The notes under the pieces are model-generated. The model was not told the DNA's origin, did not search any database, and saw only the letters and a list, made by a program, of their open reading frames with translations. From the IMG/VR virus record IMGVR_UViG_3300036814_000106, positions 1 to 26,922 of that record: 26,922 nucleotides of DNA; one strand, written 5' to 3'. Below, in pieces: positions 13,945-21,872 of the stretch (the stretch's first letter is position 1; every line of letters starts with the position of its first letter). A program made the translations under genes and the position numbers. This DNA comes from a virus.

Positions 13945-15627
13945 CTACCCCCTATGTCCACAATATATACAAAGTTTCCGTTCTGGTACCCAAAATTCTG
14001 GTTTGCAAATAATCTCGTCACAAATTGGATTTGGACAATCTGCCATCGTTAAGTCTGGGTTCATTGCCCTAGTATAATCCATCTTGATGCCACCTGGCAA
14101 GGCCATTTCCTTAACTGGGTCAAGTTCAGTTTCCAAAACTGCTGGTGGTTCCCCTGTTTCCTTCATCTCTGCTGGGTCTTCTGGGTCAAGAAATCCTTGC
14201 AAGTCACCTAGATTGGTAAAACCAAACTGTCCTGTTTCCCAGGAAGCTAATAAGGCCATGCCAATAGAAAAGAATGCATCTCCATGCCCCATAGGGGTTT
14301 CAGGAGCCTTTAATTCATTACTAACTGACAAGATTTGCTGCTTCTGCCGCTCATCTTTTAGAAGTTTAATTTTCCCCGAAAGAACATATTTTTCAAAAAT
14401 CTGTGCCATTGTGTTTTTGGACTTAACAGTAAAGGTTAGGGGCTTCCACCTATAATCCAACCCCCTATCCTCTAATTCTCCTCTAGTATTATCTACATAC
14501 CCTTTATCTATATCAAAATTCTCTGCTACTTCATTTAAGTATTCTATTTGGTCAGAATAGTTCCACCCATCCAACCAAGACTGATGAAGTTGGCGGCATG
14601 TACCATCTCCACCTCTCTCAAATATAACTAGGTGAGAAGGGTGCCGTTTTTTACCAACATCAAACCCTGCAAAAATAAATGAATCTTCTTGTTTCCTATA
14701 TTTACGGGTTGAAGGCAACTCCCGCAACGTCTCATCTTCGCAACTGACAATATCTTCCTCACTAAAATAGGCCTCAGTAGCAAAGTGAGGAACCAGCAGA
14801 AACTCTGATGCAAAGGATTTGGGCCTAGCTTTTTGTTGTTGCAACAGCCAGTTCTCATCATATAACTCAGGCATCAACACCCTGCGCCCAGGAACGGGGT
14901 CAAGGGCTGGCAACACTCTAGATAGGAAACGTTCATCCTTCTGGAGGTTAGCAAGTAAATCTCCAGGCATCATAGGAGTTCCTAGAACTATAACAGGCAC
15001 ACCCTTCAAAGGAATGAATAAAGACTCAGTTAAGAAATGGTCTTCAACCTTTGTTACCTGTCCAATATTCAAAGGGTTTTCAGGGTCACGGAGAATGTCA
15101 TCTGCAATCAACGCACCATTAACATGCATACCCCGCTTAAATGAAAAAAGACCCCCATGCATAATATTCATAGGCTTATTATTAATCAGATATCTAGCGG
15201 AGAAGTCAGCTTTGGGAGTACGGTTATCCATCCACTCTACTAATTGAGGGTTTCTAGAGATGGCCTTATTAATTTCAGAGATATGGTAACGGGCCATCCC
15301 ATCACTATACGATAAATACAGCACAGAACAGTCCCTAGGAGCCGTTAAGAGCCTCCACACACTAAAGGCGTGGCCCAATAGGGTACTTTTAAAATGGAAC
15401 CGTGGGAGGATGGCACAATAATTTAACCCTGCTTGCATAGCCTTTTCAATATCTTCAGCCACTATCCCAACATGCCAAGCTTTAAAGTATTCTGGGTTAT
15501 CAAAACTTTGTGCCCATATATTAACGAGAAACTCATGGAATGACCCTACCTTGGCTTTTCCAGACGTTAGTAATCCTGCTGCTAATCTATCAAATGCATC
15601 ATTAAAAGTAGTTATCTCTTCTGTCAT
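13945..15627 (-). CDS. terL: Terminase large subunit
   Basis: This 560-residue DNA-packaging motor combines ATPase and nuclease. ATPase: Walker A-like 'LPRFHFKST' (74-82) and Walker B 'ALIADDI' (172-178). Nuclease (RNase H-like): D323 in 'FAGFDVG', D379 in 'GYVDNTRGE' and D450 in 'GHGDAFFS'. The Walker A has Phe where Gly is common ('RFHFKST' against R-G-x-G-K-S/T), as in several phage large terminases with a deviant P-loop. The last 30 residues contain five cysteines (C531, C536, C541, C553, C556), an unusual zinc-binding-like tail. ATG overlaps the small-subunit stop (ATGA), and GAGGAG lies 11 bases upstream. The neighbouring small subunit upstream supports the call. Confidence 0.92.
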   Translation of the reverse strand: MTEEITTFNDAFDRLAAGLLTSGKAKVGSFHEFLVNIWAQSFDNPEYFKAWHVGIVAEDIEKAMQAGLNYCAILPRFHFKSTLLGHAFSVWRLLTAPRDCSVLYLSYSDGMARYHISEINKAISRNPQLVEWMDNRTPKADFSARYLINNKPMNIMHGGLFSFKRGMHVNGALIADDILRDPENPLNIGQVTKVEDHFLTESLFIPLKGVPVIVLGTPMMPGDLLANLQKDERFLSRVLPALDPVPGRRVLMPELYDENWLLQQQKARPKSFASEFLLVPHFATEAYFSEEDIVSCEDETLRELPSTRKYRKQEDSFIFAGFDVGKKRHPSHLVIFERGGDGTCRQLHQSWLDGWNYSDQIEYLNEVAENFDIDKGYVDNTRGELEDRGLDYRWKPLTFTVKSKNTMAQIFEKYVLSGKIKLLKDERQKQQILSVSNELKAPETPMGHGDAFFSIGMALLASWETGQFGFTNLGDLQGFLDPEDPAEMKETGEPPAVLETELDPVKEMALPGGIKMDYTRAMNPDLTMADCPNPICDEIICKPEFWVPERKLCIYCGHRG

Positions 15628-16133
15628 GAAAGTGCTGGCTCCTCAGTTTGTATTAATGCCTTTAAACGTCCTGCCACCCGTTTCAACACGTCCTCATCGT
15701 TAATTTCTTCCACTAAGACACTTAACACACCCTGTACAAACTGGAGATTAACCATTCCTTTAATGACTTCTCGCTCTCCTTTTATACCCATGTCTAGGGC
15801 TTTAGCAGCATCCGATGCTTTATCAAAATTTAAATGTTCTAATTCATGCCCTGCTTTATGACGGAGGGATTCATAGGTATCTAAATGCTCCTGCTGAGTT
15901 CTTGCGAATCGTTGGCCCTCACTTTCTTTTATCTTATTAATGGCCTCAACACGAACTTCTACTTGTTGCACACCCCAATCTCCATCCCTTGCCCACAAAT
16001 AGATGGTGGATGGCTTCACCTCAATAGCGAAGTCATCCCACAGCATCTCGGCAATCTCTCTAGCAGATTTATCCCCTTTAATGTATAAACCTAAAGCCCT
16101 CTCCTTAATCTCAGGAGGGAATTGTTTCGGCAT
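15624..16133 (-). CDS. terS: Putative terminase small subunit
   Basis: This 169-residue protein has an N-terminal helix-turn-helix/homeodomain-like region (about 8-53: 'PEIKERALGLYIKGDKSARE' then 'VKPSTIYLWARDGDW'). It is followed by a long helical region that could form the oligomerisation core. Small terminases bind the packaging site and present DNA to the large subunit. It lies immediately upstream of terL, with an ATGA stop/start overlap. The ATG at 16133 is chosen because AGGGAG lies 8 bases upstream and only one base separates it from the previous stop. An in-frame extension to 16289 would run deep into the upstream gene and begins with unrelated sequence. The call rests on HTH plus position. 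Confidence 0.75.
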   Translation of the reverse strand: MPKQFPPEIKERALGLYIKGDKSAREIAEMLWDDFAIEVKPSTIYLWARDGDWGVQQVEVRVEAINKIKESEGQRFARTQQEHLDTYESLRHKAGHELEHLNFDKASDAAKALDMGIKGEREVIKGMVNLQFVQGVLSVLVEEINDEDVLKRVAGRLKALIQTEEPALS

Positions 16134-16134
16134 A

Positions 16135-16617
16135 TTAATACTCCCTAATATCTGGGGAACGTAAACCCCTTCTGGGTGCCCTATCTTCCTGTCCCCAATT
16201 AGAAGGGATGTCGAATGACGGGTCTTCCATATGCTGGGATTCAATACTTCCCCCATAAGGCGTTCCATCAGACTGTAGCAATCCTGCAAAACTCAGGTTC
16301 CCTGTTTTCCTTACCGCAGAAGTAAAGCATTCAGGTTTACCGTTAAGATATTTTAATCCAATCTCTTGGCGAGTACATAGCCCTCTCCACACACCAGCAT
16401 CTTTACCAATAGGTTGATACCCACGCTTATTCAATAACTTACCAGTTGTCCGTTGAGTATCTTCCACTTGAGTATTATATTTACACCCAAAGTAGTCGCA
16501 CCAAACCACTACCCCATACTTCTTTTTAAATTCTTGGGCTGTCATGCCCTCAGGTAGTTTATCAACATACTCTACACTAGTCTCGGTCTTCCCTTTCATA
16601 TAAAACACTACACTCAT
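16135..16617 (-). CDS. Unknown protein with four-cysteine metal-binding pattern
   Basis: This 160-residue protein has C40-x4-C45 ('WCDYFGCKYN'), C81 ('RGLCTRQEI') and C97 ('PECFTS'), a spacing that suggests a small zinc- or iron-binding fold. The remaining C-terminal 60 residues look flexible and charged. I have seen similar 'CxYxxC ... CxRxEI ... C' small proteins in phages but cannot name a function. The ATG at 16617 is favoured: GGAG lies 5 bases upstream and it overlaps the RuvC-like stop as ATGA; the ATG at 16647 is less likely. It sits directly upstream of the small terminase, so a link to packaging is possible. Confidence 0.6.
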   Translation of the reverse strand: MSVVFYMKGKTETSVEYVDKLPEGMTAQEFKKKYGVVVWCDYFGCKYNTQVEDTQRTTGKLLNKRGYQPIGKDAGVWRGLCTRQEIGLKYLNGKPECFTSAVRKTGNLSFAGLLQSDGTPYGGSIESQHMEDPSFDIPSNWGQEDRAPRRGLRSPDIREY

Positions 16618-17105
16618 ATTATCTCCTCTGCCAGTTCCAAATACCATTTTCTACACCACAAAGCCACACAAGCTGCATCAGCCCAATCCTGTTCTGCAAA
16701 CTGAGTATCCCAAAACTTGTTGGCATACTCTAAAATATCGCTTTTCGCCGCATTCCCATTTCCCACCGTCACTTTCTTCCATGTCTTATTTTGTACTAAT
16801 ATGCTATCCAAGCCATGTAAAGAACATATAAACTTGGTGGCGTACACTACAGAAGCAATCTGCATTGTAGTTCGTGGATTTTGAATAAAAATAGGGGCTT
16901 CAACAGCCACCCATAAAGACGGATACCTTTCTATTATTATACCTAGTTCTTCGTAAAACTTAGTCAAAAAATCCACGAATCTGGAGTCAAAATCCTTAAT
17001 TGGGGAAACCCATTTTATAGTCTCTTGCAAAACTTTATCCTGATTAATGATAGTGCCATGAACGGCTTTACTAGAACAATCTAATCCTAGGTAATGCCTA
17101 TCCAT
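16614..17105 (-). CDS. RuvC-like Holliday junction resolvase
   Basis: This 163-residue protein has the RNase H-fold acidic quartet of RuvC: D9 in 'YLGLDCSS', E69 in 'WVAVEAP', and D140/D143 in 'EQDWADAACVALW'. RuvC-type enzymes cut four-way junctions during recombination and clear branches before DNA packaging. Length matches the family (about 160-175). The ATG at 17105 is chosen, with AGG 8 bases upstream; GTG at 17114 is an alternative adding three residues. It overlaps both neighbours by a few bases. It closes the recombination set of RecA-like recombinase and nucleases. Confidence 0.85.
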   Translation of the reverse strand: MDRHYLGLDCSSKAVHGTIINQDKVLQETIKWVSPIKDFDSRFVDFLTKFYEELGIIIERYPSLWVAVEAPIFIQNPRTTMQIASVVYATKFICSLHGLDSILVQNKTWKKVTVGNGNAAKSDILEYANKFWDTQFAEQDWADAACVALWCRKWYLELAEEII

Positions 17106-17598
17106 AACTAACACCTGGGGAAATACGAAGAGCTACAATCCTTGAGACTGTGTGATAAGCAGAAGTGTAAGCACTAAGCACACCAGACATTTTCACATAT
17201 GTCGCTTCTTGTTCAATAATTTCCCTACTCAACTCTCGTAACTGGGGGTAGTTAGTTAATGCCGCCCCACGAACTTCATCTCTAGTTAACTTCTTCCTGC
17301 CCTCTGATTCTCTGTCCTCTGCCATTTTATACCCAGCAGTTGCATATCCTTCATCAAATGCTGCTTTTAAAGCGTTCTTACCAGCTTCAACATCAGCTAC
17401 CCTAGACTCTAAATATGCTTTATACCCACCATATAAAGTTAAAAACTCTTCTAGCGTTTTAGCATCAGCATTCATCAAATTAGCAAAGTCTAAGTTGGGT
17501 TGTTCACTTAAATCCGTCTTAAACGGAGGAACCATTAACTCATCTATAACTCTAGTCGCTTTTCCCAAGGCTTTCATTGGTGTCCACTTCTCTACCAT
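17098..17598 (-). CDS. Unknown helical protein in recombination module
   Basis: This 166-residue protein is mainly helical and charged ('YKAYLESRVADVEAGKNALK', then 'REIIEQEATYVKMSGVL'). No Cys, membrane segment or catalytic motif is visible. I choose ATG at 17598: AAGGAGG lies 6 bases upstream, whereas earlier in-frame ATGs abut or precede it. It overlaps the Cas4-like gene by 47 bases and the RuvC-like gene by 8. Position suggests a recombination partner, but I do not recognise it. Confidence 0.6.
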   Translation of the reverse strand: MVEKWTPMKALGKATRVIDELMVPPFKTDLSEQPNLDFANLMNADAKTLEEFLTLYGGYKAYLESRVADVEAGKNALKAAFDEGYATAGYKMAEDRESEGRKKLTRDEVRGAALTNYPQLRELSREIIEQEATYVKMSGVLSAYTSAYHTVSRIVALRISPGVSYG

Positions 17599-18283
17599 CC
17601 TCATCCTCCTTATAGTGCCTACAGGCACACCATGATGGCCCAGTACAGCTATCTGGTATTACTGTTGCTTCTTGTATTTTAGTACACCTATTAACTAAAG
17701 TGTTCCACTCTTTAGCACTTCTGGGTACTTTAAACGCTTTTAGCTTCTGGTCATTCTTATTTTCATACAACACAATCCCATAGGCTTTGTCCAATAATTG
17801 CAGATAAATCTGTAATTGTATTGAGTGTTCTGGTTTAGGCTTACTGTATAAATTCTTAAAGCCTTTGTCATTAATTGATTTAAGTTCTAGAACAATCTCC
17901 TCATGCTCTTCATGAGCAAGTAAGAAGTCTGCTCGGCCTGAAATGGGGGGATTGTCACATTTAAGTGGGATTTCCCTCCCCTTTAAAATCCCCATTTGTT
18001 CAAAGTATTTGGTCATCCTATCCTCTAAAGAAGACCCCGTATCAAAAATCCTTTGGGTTCCGCTACTAATCACTTGCTGTGGTAGAACTCCTCTATATGC
18101 TAGGTACAAATATCTATCACACTCATTCCCTAACATAGAGGGGTAAAACACCCCCACTCGACTACTCCTTTGTTCAGACCCCAACGTATTCTCAAACATT
18201 TTAAGGAGCCATTTATCTTGATTAGATGTACGGTTACGAGTTTTAGTTTCTGCTAGTTGGTTAAGTTGTTTAATGCCTGCCAT
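17552..18283 (-). CDS. Cas4/RecB-like PD-(D/E)XK nuclease with Fe-S cysteines
   Basis: This 243-residue protein carries a RecB-family nuclease core: 'ISGRADF' with D119, 'IVLELKS' with E133 and K135, and 'HSIQLQIYLQLL' with the QxxxY-type motif (about 156-160). One N-terminal cysteine (C55 in 'LGNECDRYLYLAYRG') and three C-terminal cysteines (C213, C219, C221) give the Cas4/AddB-type iron-sulfur pattern. Such nucleases process DNA ends. No Cas1 or CRISPR array is nearby, so a recombination role with the RecA-like protein is likely. AGGA lies 6 bases before ATG. Confidence 0.8.
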   Translation of the reverse strand: MAGIKQLNQLAETKTRNRTSNQDKWLLKMFENTLGSEQRSSRVGVFYPSMLGNECDRYLYLAYRGVLPQQVISSGTQRIFDTGSSLEDRMTKYFEQMGILKGREIPLKCDNPPISGRADFLLAHEEHEEIVLELKSINDKGFKNLYSKPKPEHSIQLQIYLQLLDKAYGIVLYENKNDQKLKAFKVPRSAKEWNTLVNRCTKIQEATVIPDSCTGPSWCACRHYKEDEDGREVDTNESLGKSD

Positions 18284-18552
18284 AATGTATCCTTTATCCC
18301 TTGTTTAGTAGTATCTTTAATGTGCAAAATGTTCCCTATCCCAAAAATCCTCATTATTTCAGAGTCCCTATATGCATCCCTCTTCCCCAAATGCCCATAC
18401 ACTCCATCTGCTTCAATGACAAGACCTAATTCAGGAACATAGAAATCAGCTGTGTATTGATTTATAGGTACTTGTTGGTCATACCGCAGACCGAATTCCG
18501 ACAATTGGTCTGCGATAAGGTTTTCTTGTTTAGTATAATCTCTAGGTAACAT
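18253..18552 (-). CDS. Small Vsr/DUF559-like endonuclease
   Basis: This 99-residue protein shows the compact PD-(D/E)XK layout of the Vsr/DUF559 group: E10 in the first helix, 'YTADFYVPELGLVIEADG' with D36 and E47, then H54 ('GVYGH'). These proteins are small DNA endonucleases or nicking enzymes. It is short but covers the whole domain. It overlaps the RecA-like gene by 11 bases and the Cas4-like gene by 31 bases; its own ribosome site is weak, so translation is probably coupled. Role probably DNA repair, recombination or host DNA degradation; substrate unknown. Confidence 0.7.
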   Translation of the reverse strand: MLPRDYTKQENLIADQLSEFGLRYDQQVPINQYTADFYVPELGLVIEADGVYGHLGKRDAYRDSEIMRIFGIGNILHIKDTTKQGIKDTLWQALNNLTN

Positions 18553-19489
18553 CTGCTTTCAACTTGTCTACTAGAGTAGGATTAGTCAGCAATTGGGTTT
18601 TTAAACCATTCATACCCATAGCTTTAATTCCTTCATAATCATACCATGCACCTTTTTGAGTAATCAACTTCTGTTGTATGGCTTCTCTAATGTAACTTTC
18701 TAGTACATCAATCCCACCATCCACTCTAAAGGGCACAATGGCATTACTCCAGTTCTCACCCCCCACCTTACTCTTGCGTAATCGAACCTCCATATCAAAC
18801 CCCACCTTATTTCCTTTAGGTTCTTCAATCCATCCAGACCTTCTAACCTGAAGTAAGAAATGAGCAAAGAATCCTTGGGCTAAACCCCCAGGCATAGTGT
18901 CTAGAGCTACAGGGCCAATACTTGACCTTACTTGATTGATAGCAATGAAGGCTGACCCAGATTTTAGATTCGGTAGAAGTCTGGGGAGAGCGGAGTTTAC
19001 GAACCTGGCTTGCCAGGCCATTGGACTAAACTCAAACCCCTTGTCATTATCCTGCACATCTGATGGAACTAACCCTGCAATCGAATCCAAAACAATAATG
19101 TCTATTCCTGCCCTCATAAGTTCTTTGACTGTTCCTAAAGCTTCTTCCCCACTAGTAGGCTGAGATACGAGCATACGTTCAGAATCTAGGCCACACTTTT
19201 CTACCCATTCTGAATCCCAGGATAATTCTGTGTCTATCCATGCAGCCGTTCCACCGTCTCGTTGAACATTTGCCACCACTTGGGAAGCAAGATAAGACTT
19301 CCCCACATTTGTAGGCCCATACATAATGGTCATGCGTTTCTTAGGGATGCCACCACCAGTAAGTTTATCTAGCGCAGGAATGCCAAAGGGAATACGTGTG
19401 TAATTAAAGGTGTCACTATTTCCCTTTTGTAAGTTTAGTTTTTTATCCCCCAGTAATTGGGCGATTACTTCATCAGCTGTATTTTTCAT
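18542..19489 (-). CDS. recA: RecA-like recombinase
   Basis: This 315-residue strand-exchange ATPase has Walker A 'GPTNVGKS' (58-65), catalytic E88 in 'AWIDTE', Walker B 'IIVLDS' (D135), and an L2-type region 'INQVRSSIG' (184-192) with 'MPGGLAQ' following. These match RecA/UvsX proteins, which form filaments on single-stranded DNA for homologous pairing. The ATG at 19489 is preferred because AAGGA lies about 11 bases upstream; the ATG at 19528 lies deep in the preceding gene without a ribosome site. Neighbours (nucleases, RuvC-like resolvase) make a complete phage recombination set. Confidence 0.9.
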   Translation of the reverse strand: MKNTADEVIAQLLGDKKLNLQKGNSDTFNYTRIPFGIPALDKLTGGGIPKKRMTIMYGPTNVGKSYLASQVVANVQRDGGTAAWIDTELSWDSEWVEKCGLDSERMLVSQPTSGEEALGTVKELMRAGIDIIVLDSIAGLVPSDVQDNDKGFEFSPMAWQARFVNSALPRLLPNLKSGSAFIAINQVRSSIGPVALDTMPGGLAQGFFAHFLLQVRRSGWIEEPKGNKVGFDMEVRLRKSKVGGENWSNAIVPFRVDGGIDVLESYIREAIQQKLITQKGAWYDYEGIKAMGMNGLKTQLLTNPTLVDKLKADVT

Positions 19490-19661
19490 TTTTTGTGTCT
19501 TCCTTAAATTGAGCTTCAGCCATCGCAAAACATATCGCTGCTAATTGAATATAGTGTGTATATTCATACAAGCGACTGTAGTGTGGTTCCCAAGCTGTAT
19601 CGTGTCGTTCTCGTTCTAACAATACATCCTCTAATACTTTAACCCTTGCTATTTCACTCAT
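19473..19661 (-). CDS. Small unknown protein
   Basis: This 62-residue protein is rich in aromatic and charged residues in its middle ('HYSRLYEYTHYIQLAAICFA') and helical throughout. No known motif. ATG overlaps the previous stop as ATGA, and AGGGAG lies 6 bases upstream. It overlaps the RecA-like gene by 17 bases. I do not recognise it; tight packing and a good ribosome site make it a real gene. Confidence 0.6.
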   Translation of the reverse strand: MSEIARVKVLEDVLLERERHDTAWEPHYSRLYEYTHYIQLAAICFAMAEAQFKEDTKNEKYS

Positions 19662-19882
19662 GAGGTACTCCCTGAATCAAGCACATTCTCAATCTTTTCA
19701 TCTACTGCTTCTCTAACTACCGTCCATACTTGGTCTAGAGCCTTAGATGCCTCATTCATCTGGTCTTTCACAGGCAATTCAGTATCTATATCCCTAACAT
19801 CCACATCAATACGACTGTACTGATTCGTTTCTAGTGGCCCTACCCTAAACGTAAATCCTAAATGTACACTTACTTTAGCCAT
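19658..19882 (-). CDS. Small unknown protein
   Basis: This 74-residue protein has an N-terminal beta-rich half ('KVSVHLGFTFRVGPLETNQY') and a helical acidic C-terminal half. AGGAGG lies 6 bases before ATG. It lies 10 bases after the DNA polymerase gene and overlaps the next gene by 4 bases (ATGA). No family recognised. Co-expression with replication and recombination genes is the only clue to function. Confidence 0.6.
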   Translation of the reverse strand: MAKVSVHLGFTFRVGPLETNQYSRIDVDVRDIDTELPVKDQMNEASKALDQVWTVVREAVDEKIENVLDSGSTS

Positions 19883-19892
19883 TCTTATCCTC

Positions 19893-21872
19893 CTAATCCC
19901 AATCTATAGCTTCCTCTATTGTAACAGGTTTGGGGATATCAGTCAAGTATTTCTTGGTGGCCCAGGAAGGGTCACATACCTCGACATCCACCTTGAGGGG
20001 AATCCCCAAACTATTCTCTTCTAGTAATTTCTGTATTTCTGATGGTACGCTGTGTATTTCATCATCAGGAATTTCACAAATGATTTCATCGTGGACTTGG
20101 AGCAAGATGTGAGCTTTTTTATCTTTAAGATATCCATGTATTTTAATTATCCTTTCATTTATAATATCAGCACTGGTGCCTTGTACTAAGTAATTAACCC
20201 CTTTGTAGGCTAAATCCGCTGGTATTTTATACACCCTACCATACCGATTCTTAACCCAACCCCGTGCCGCCACGGTACGGGAGACTTTATCTATAAAGGA
20301 CTTTGACCCAGATATGCCAGCAAAGTACTTCTTTTTGTATTGAAATGCTTCTTTCTCAGACACATTCAATTGATTAGCAAGTCTGGCCTTCCCTATACCA
20401 TAGATAACTCCAAACGTAATGTTCTTCGCCATCTGCCTATAAAACTTATATTCACTACTACTCTCATCTACCCCAAAAGCAATTTTTGCTGCTTCCCCAT
20501 GAAAATCTACATCTTCTCTTGCCAAGAGTGCATCAACGTCTTCATTGTGTAAATAACTCAGGAAGACTCTAACTTCCATCTGAGAATAATCAAATGACAC
20601 TAACCTGTACCCTTTCCTAGGAATAAACATTCTACGCATTGCTACCTGTTCTCTATCCTCAGGGTCAAAGGATTCGTCCCCCACAAAGCCCCAGGTGTCC
20701 AATACATGGTTACTAAGGTCTAGGACTGCACTAGTACCTTTAGCGGCTATAATGGCGTTTATACGGCCTTTAACGGTATTCCTTTCGTCCTCTGTAAGTT
20801 CCCTATCCAGCAACTTGAAATGGGTTCTGGGGATGTTTTGGAGATTGGGTTCTTTAGAAGACAGCCTACCTGTTAACGTTCCCCAATTACAGTACGAAGT
20901 ATGCATTACAGAAGCATCTAAATATGGTTCCAGATAAGTGGACTTCAATTTCTCTAATGCCCTATATTGTCTAATGTATCCTGCTAAGGGGTCATCTATC
21001 TGAACTAATGCCACCTCACTCCAAGACTCTTTTCCCTTAGGAGTCTGAATAGATGACCTAATGCCCCTCTCATTCAGGAGTTCTCCTACTTGTTGCGAAC
21101 TATTTATATTAAACTCTTTATTAGCTAAGTCATAAATTTTAGCCTCTACCTCATTTCGACGTTGGTCAATTCTAGTAATAGCATCTTGGACATACGCCGT
21201 GTCAATAGATATACCTTCGTTCTCTAAAGAATATAGAACCTTAGTTAAATCGAATTCTAGATTCATGACATCAACTTGGTTACTTTCTAAAATCTGTTTA
21301 AGGGTTTTAACGTAGAGCTTATGCGTCCAATACACATCTTGCTCACAATATGGCCCTAGTAGTTCAGGGGGGGATAAGGAGAAGTCTTTATGCCACTTAT
21401 GAGAGCGTAATTCCTTCTTTGTGTCCTTATCGTAGGATGCCGCTGCTTCCCCGTACACCCTTTGAATTGTGTGGGTCAGCCCCAATTCCTTTACAGAAGC
21501 TGGTTCAGTTAAGCGAACCATGACAATCACATCAGCAAAAACCACTTCTTCAGGTGGTTTATATCCTGCTTTCTCTAGAAACTTGAGGTCAAACTTGATG
21601 TTATACCCAACCAACTTATCTGTTTGTTCCAGGCATCTCATCAATCGCTGTAATTCCGTTGGGCCTAAATTATCTCCCTGTTGATGCATAAAGGGGAAAT
21701 AGTATGTGTCCTCACCATATCCAATCCCCACCCCACACAATTGGTTACGGCCAAAGGCATCTAAACCATTCGTCTCTACATCAACTACGATATGACTTGT
21801 AGGATTGTGGGCCAAATCTTTTTCAAGTTGGCCCACATAATAGTCAAAGTCTATGGCAGTCTTAACTAACAT
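19893..21872 (-). CDS. polA: DNA polymerase, family A, with 3'-5' exonuclease
   Basis: This 659-residue phage replicative polymerase has proofreading motifs D31-x-E33 ('VDVETNGLD'), D95 ('GYNIKFDLKFLE') and D179 ('YCEQDVYWTHKLY'). Polymerase motifs are A with D428 ('VSFDYSQMEVR'), B 'RQMAKNITFGVIYG' (479-492) and C 'LQVHDEI' with D595. There is no 5' nuclease domain. The motif B position equal to E. coli Phe762 is Phe (F487), a residue reported mostly in virulent phages. About 60 extra residues (roughly 350-410) lie between 'PNLQNIPRT' and 'MRRMFIP', where bacterial enzymes have only a short link. The start overlaps the upstream stop (TAATG) and lacks a clear ribosome site, suggesting coupling. 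Confidence 0.93.
   Translation of the reverse strand: MLVKTAIDFDYYVGQLEKDLAHNPTSHIVVDVETNGLDAFGRNQLCGVGIGYGEDTYYFPFMHQQGDNLGPTELQRLMRCLEQTDKLVGYNIKFDLKFLEKAGYKPPEEVVFADVIVMVRLTEPASVKELGLTHTIQRVYGEAAASYDKDTKKELRSHKWHKDFSLSPPELLGPYCEQDVYWTHKLYVKTLKQILESNQVDVMNLEFDLTKVLYSLENEGISIDTAYVQDAITRIDQRRNEVEAKIYDLANKEFNINSSQQVGELLNERGIRSSIQTPKGKESWSEVALVQIDDPLAGYIRQYRALEKLKSTYLEPYLDASVMHTSYCNWGTLTGRLSSKEPNLQNIPRTHFKLLDRELTEDERNTVKGRINAIIAAKGTSAVLDLSNHVLDTWGFVGDESFDPEDREQVAMRRMFIPRKGYRLVSFDYSQMEVRVFLSYLHNEDVDALLAREDVDFHGEAAKIAFGVDESSSEYKFYRQMAKNITFGVIYGIGKARLANQLNVSEKEAFQYKKKYFAGISGSKSFIDKVSRTVAARGWVKNRYGRVYKIPADLAYKGVNYLVQGTSADIINERIIKIHGYLKDKKAHILLQVHDEIICEIPDDEIHSVPSEIQKLLEENSLGIPLKVDVEVCDPSWATKKYLTDIPKPVTIEEAIDWD

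Noticed and set aside
13941-14021. N-terminal extension of nrdJ starting at GTG 14021
   Set aside because: It needs a 77-base overlap with terL, has no Shine-Dalgarno, and adds residues that are simply the terminase Cys tail read in another frame. The TTG at 13940 fits family N-termini better.
16134-16289. N-terminal extension of the small terminase to 16289
   Set aside because: The added 52 residues lie fully within the upstream gene and do not resemble a terminase; the ATG at 16133 has a proper ribosome site.
17552-18283. Cas4-like protein as a sign of a phage CRISPR system
   Set aside because: No repeat array, Cas1 or Cas2 is visible; neighbouring recombination genes explain it better.
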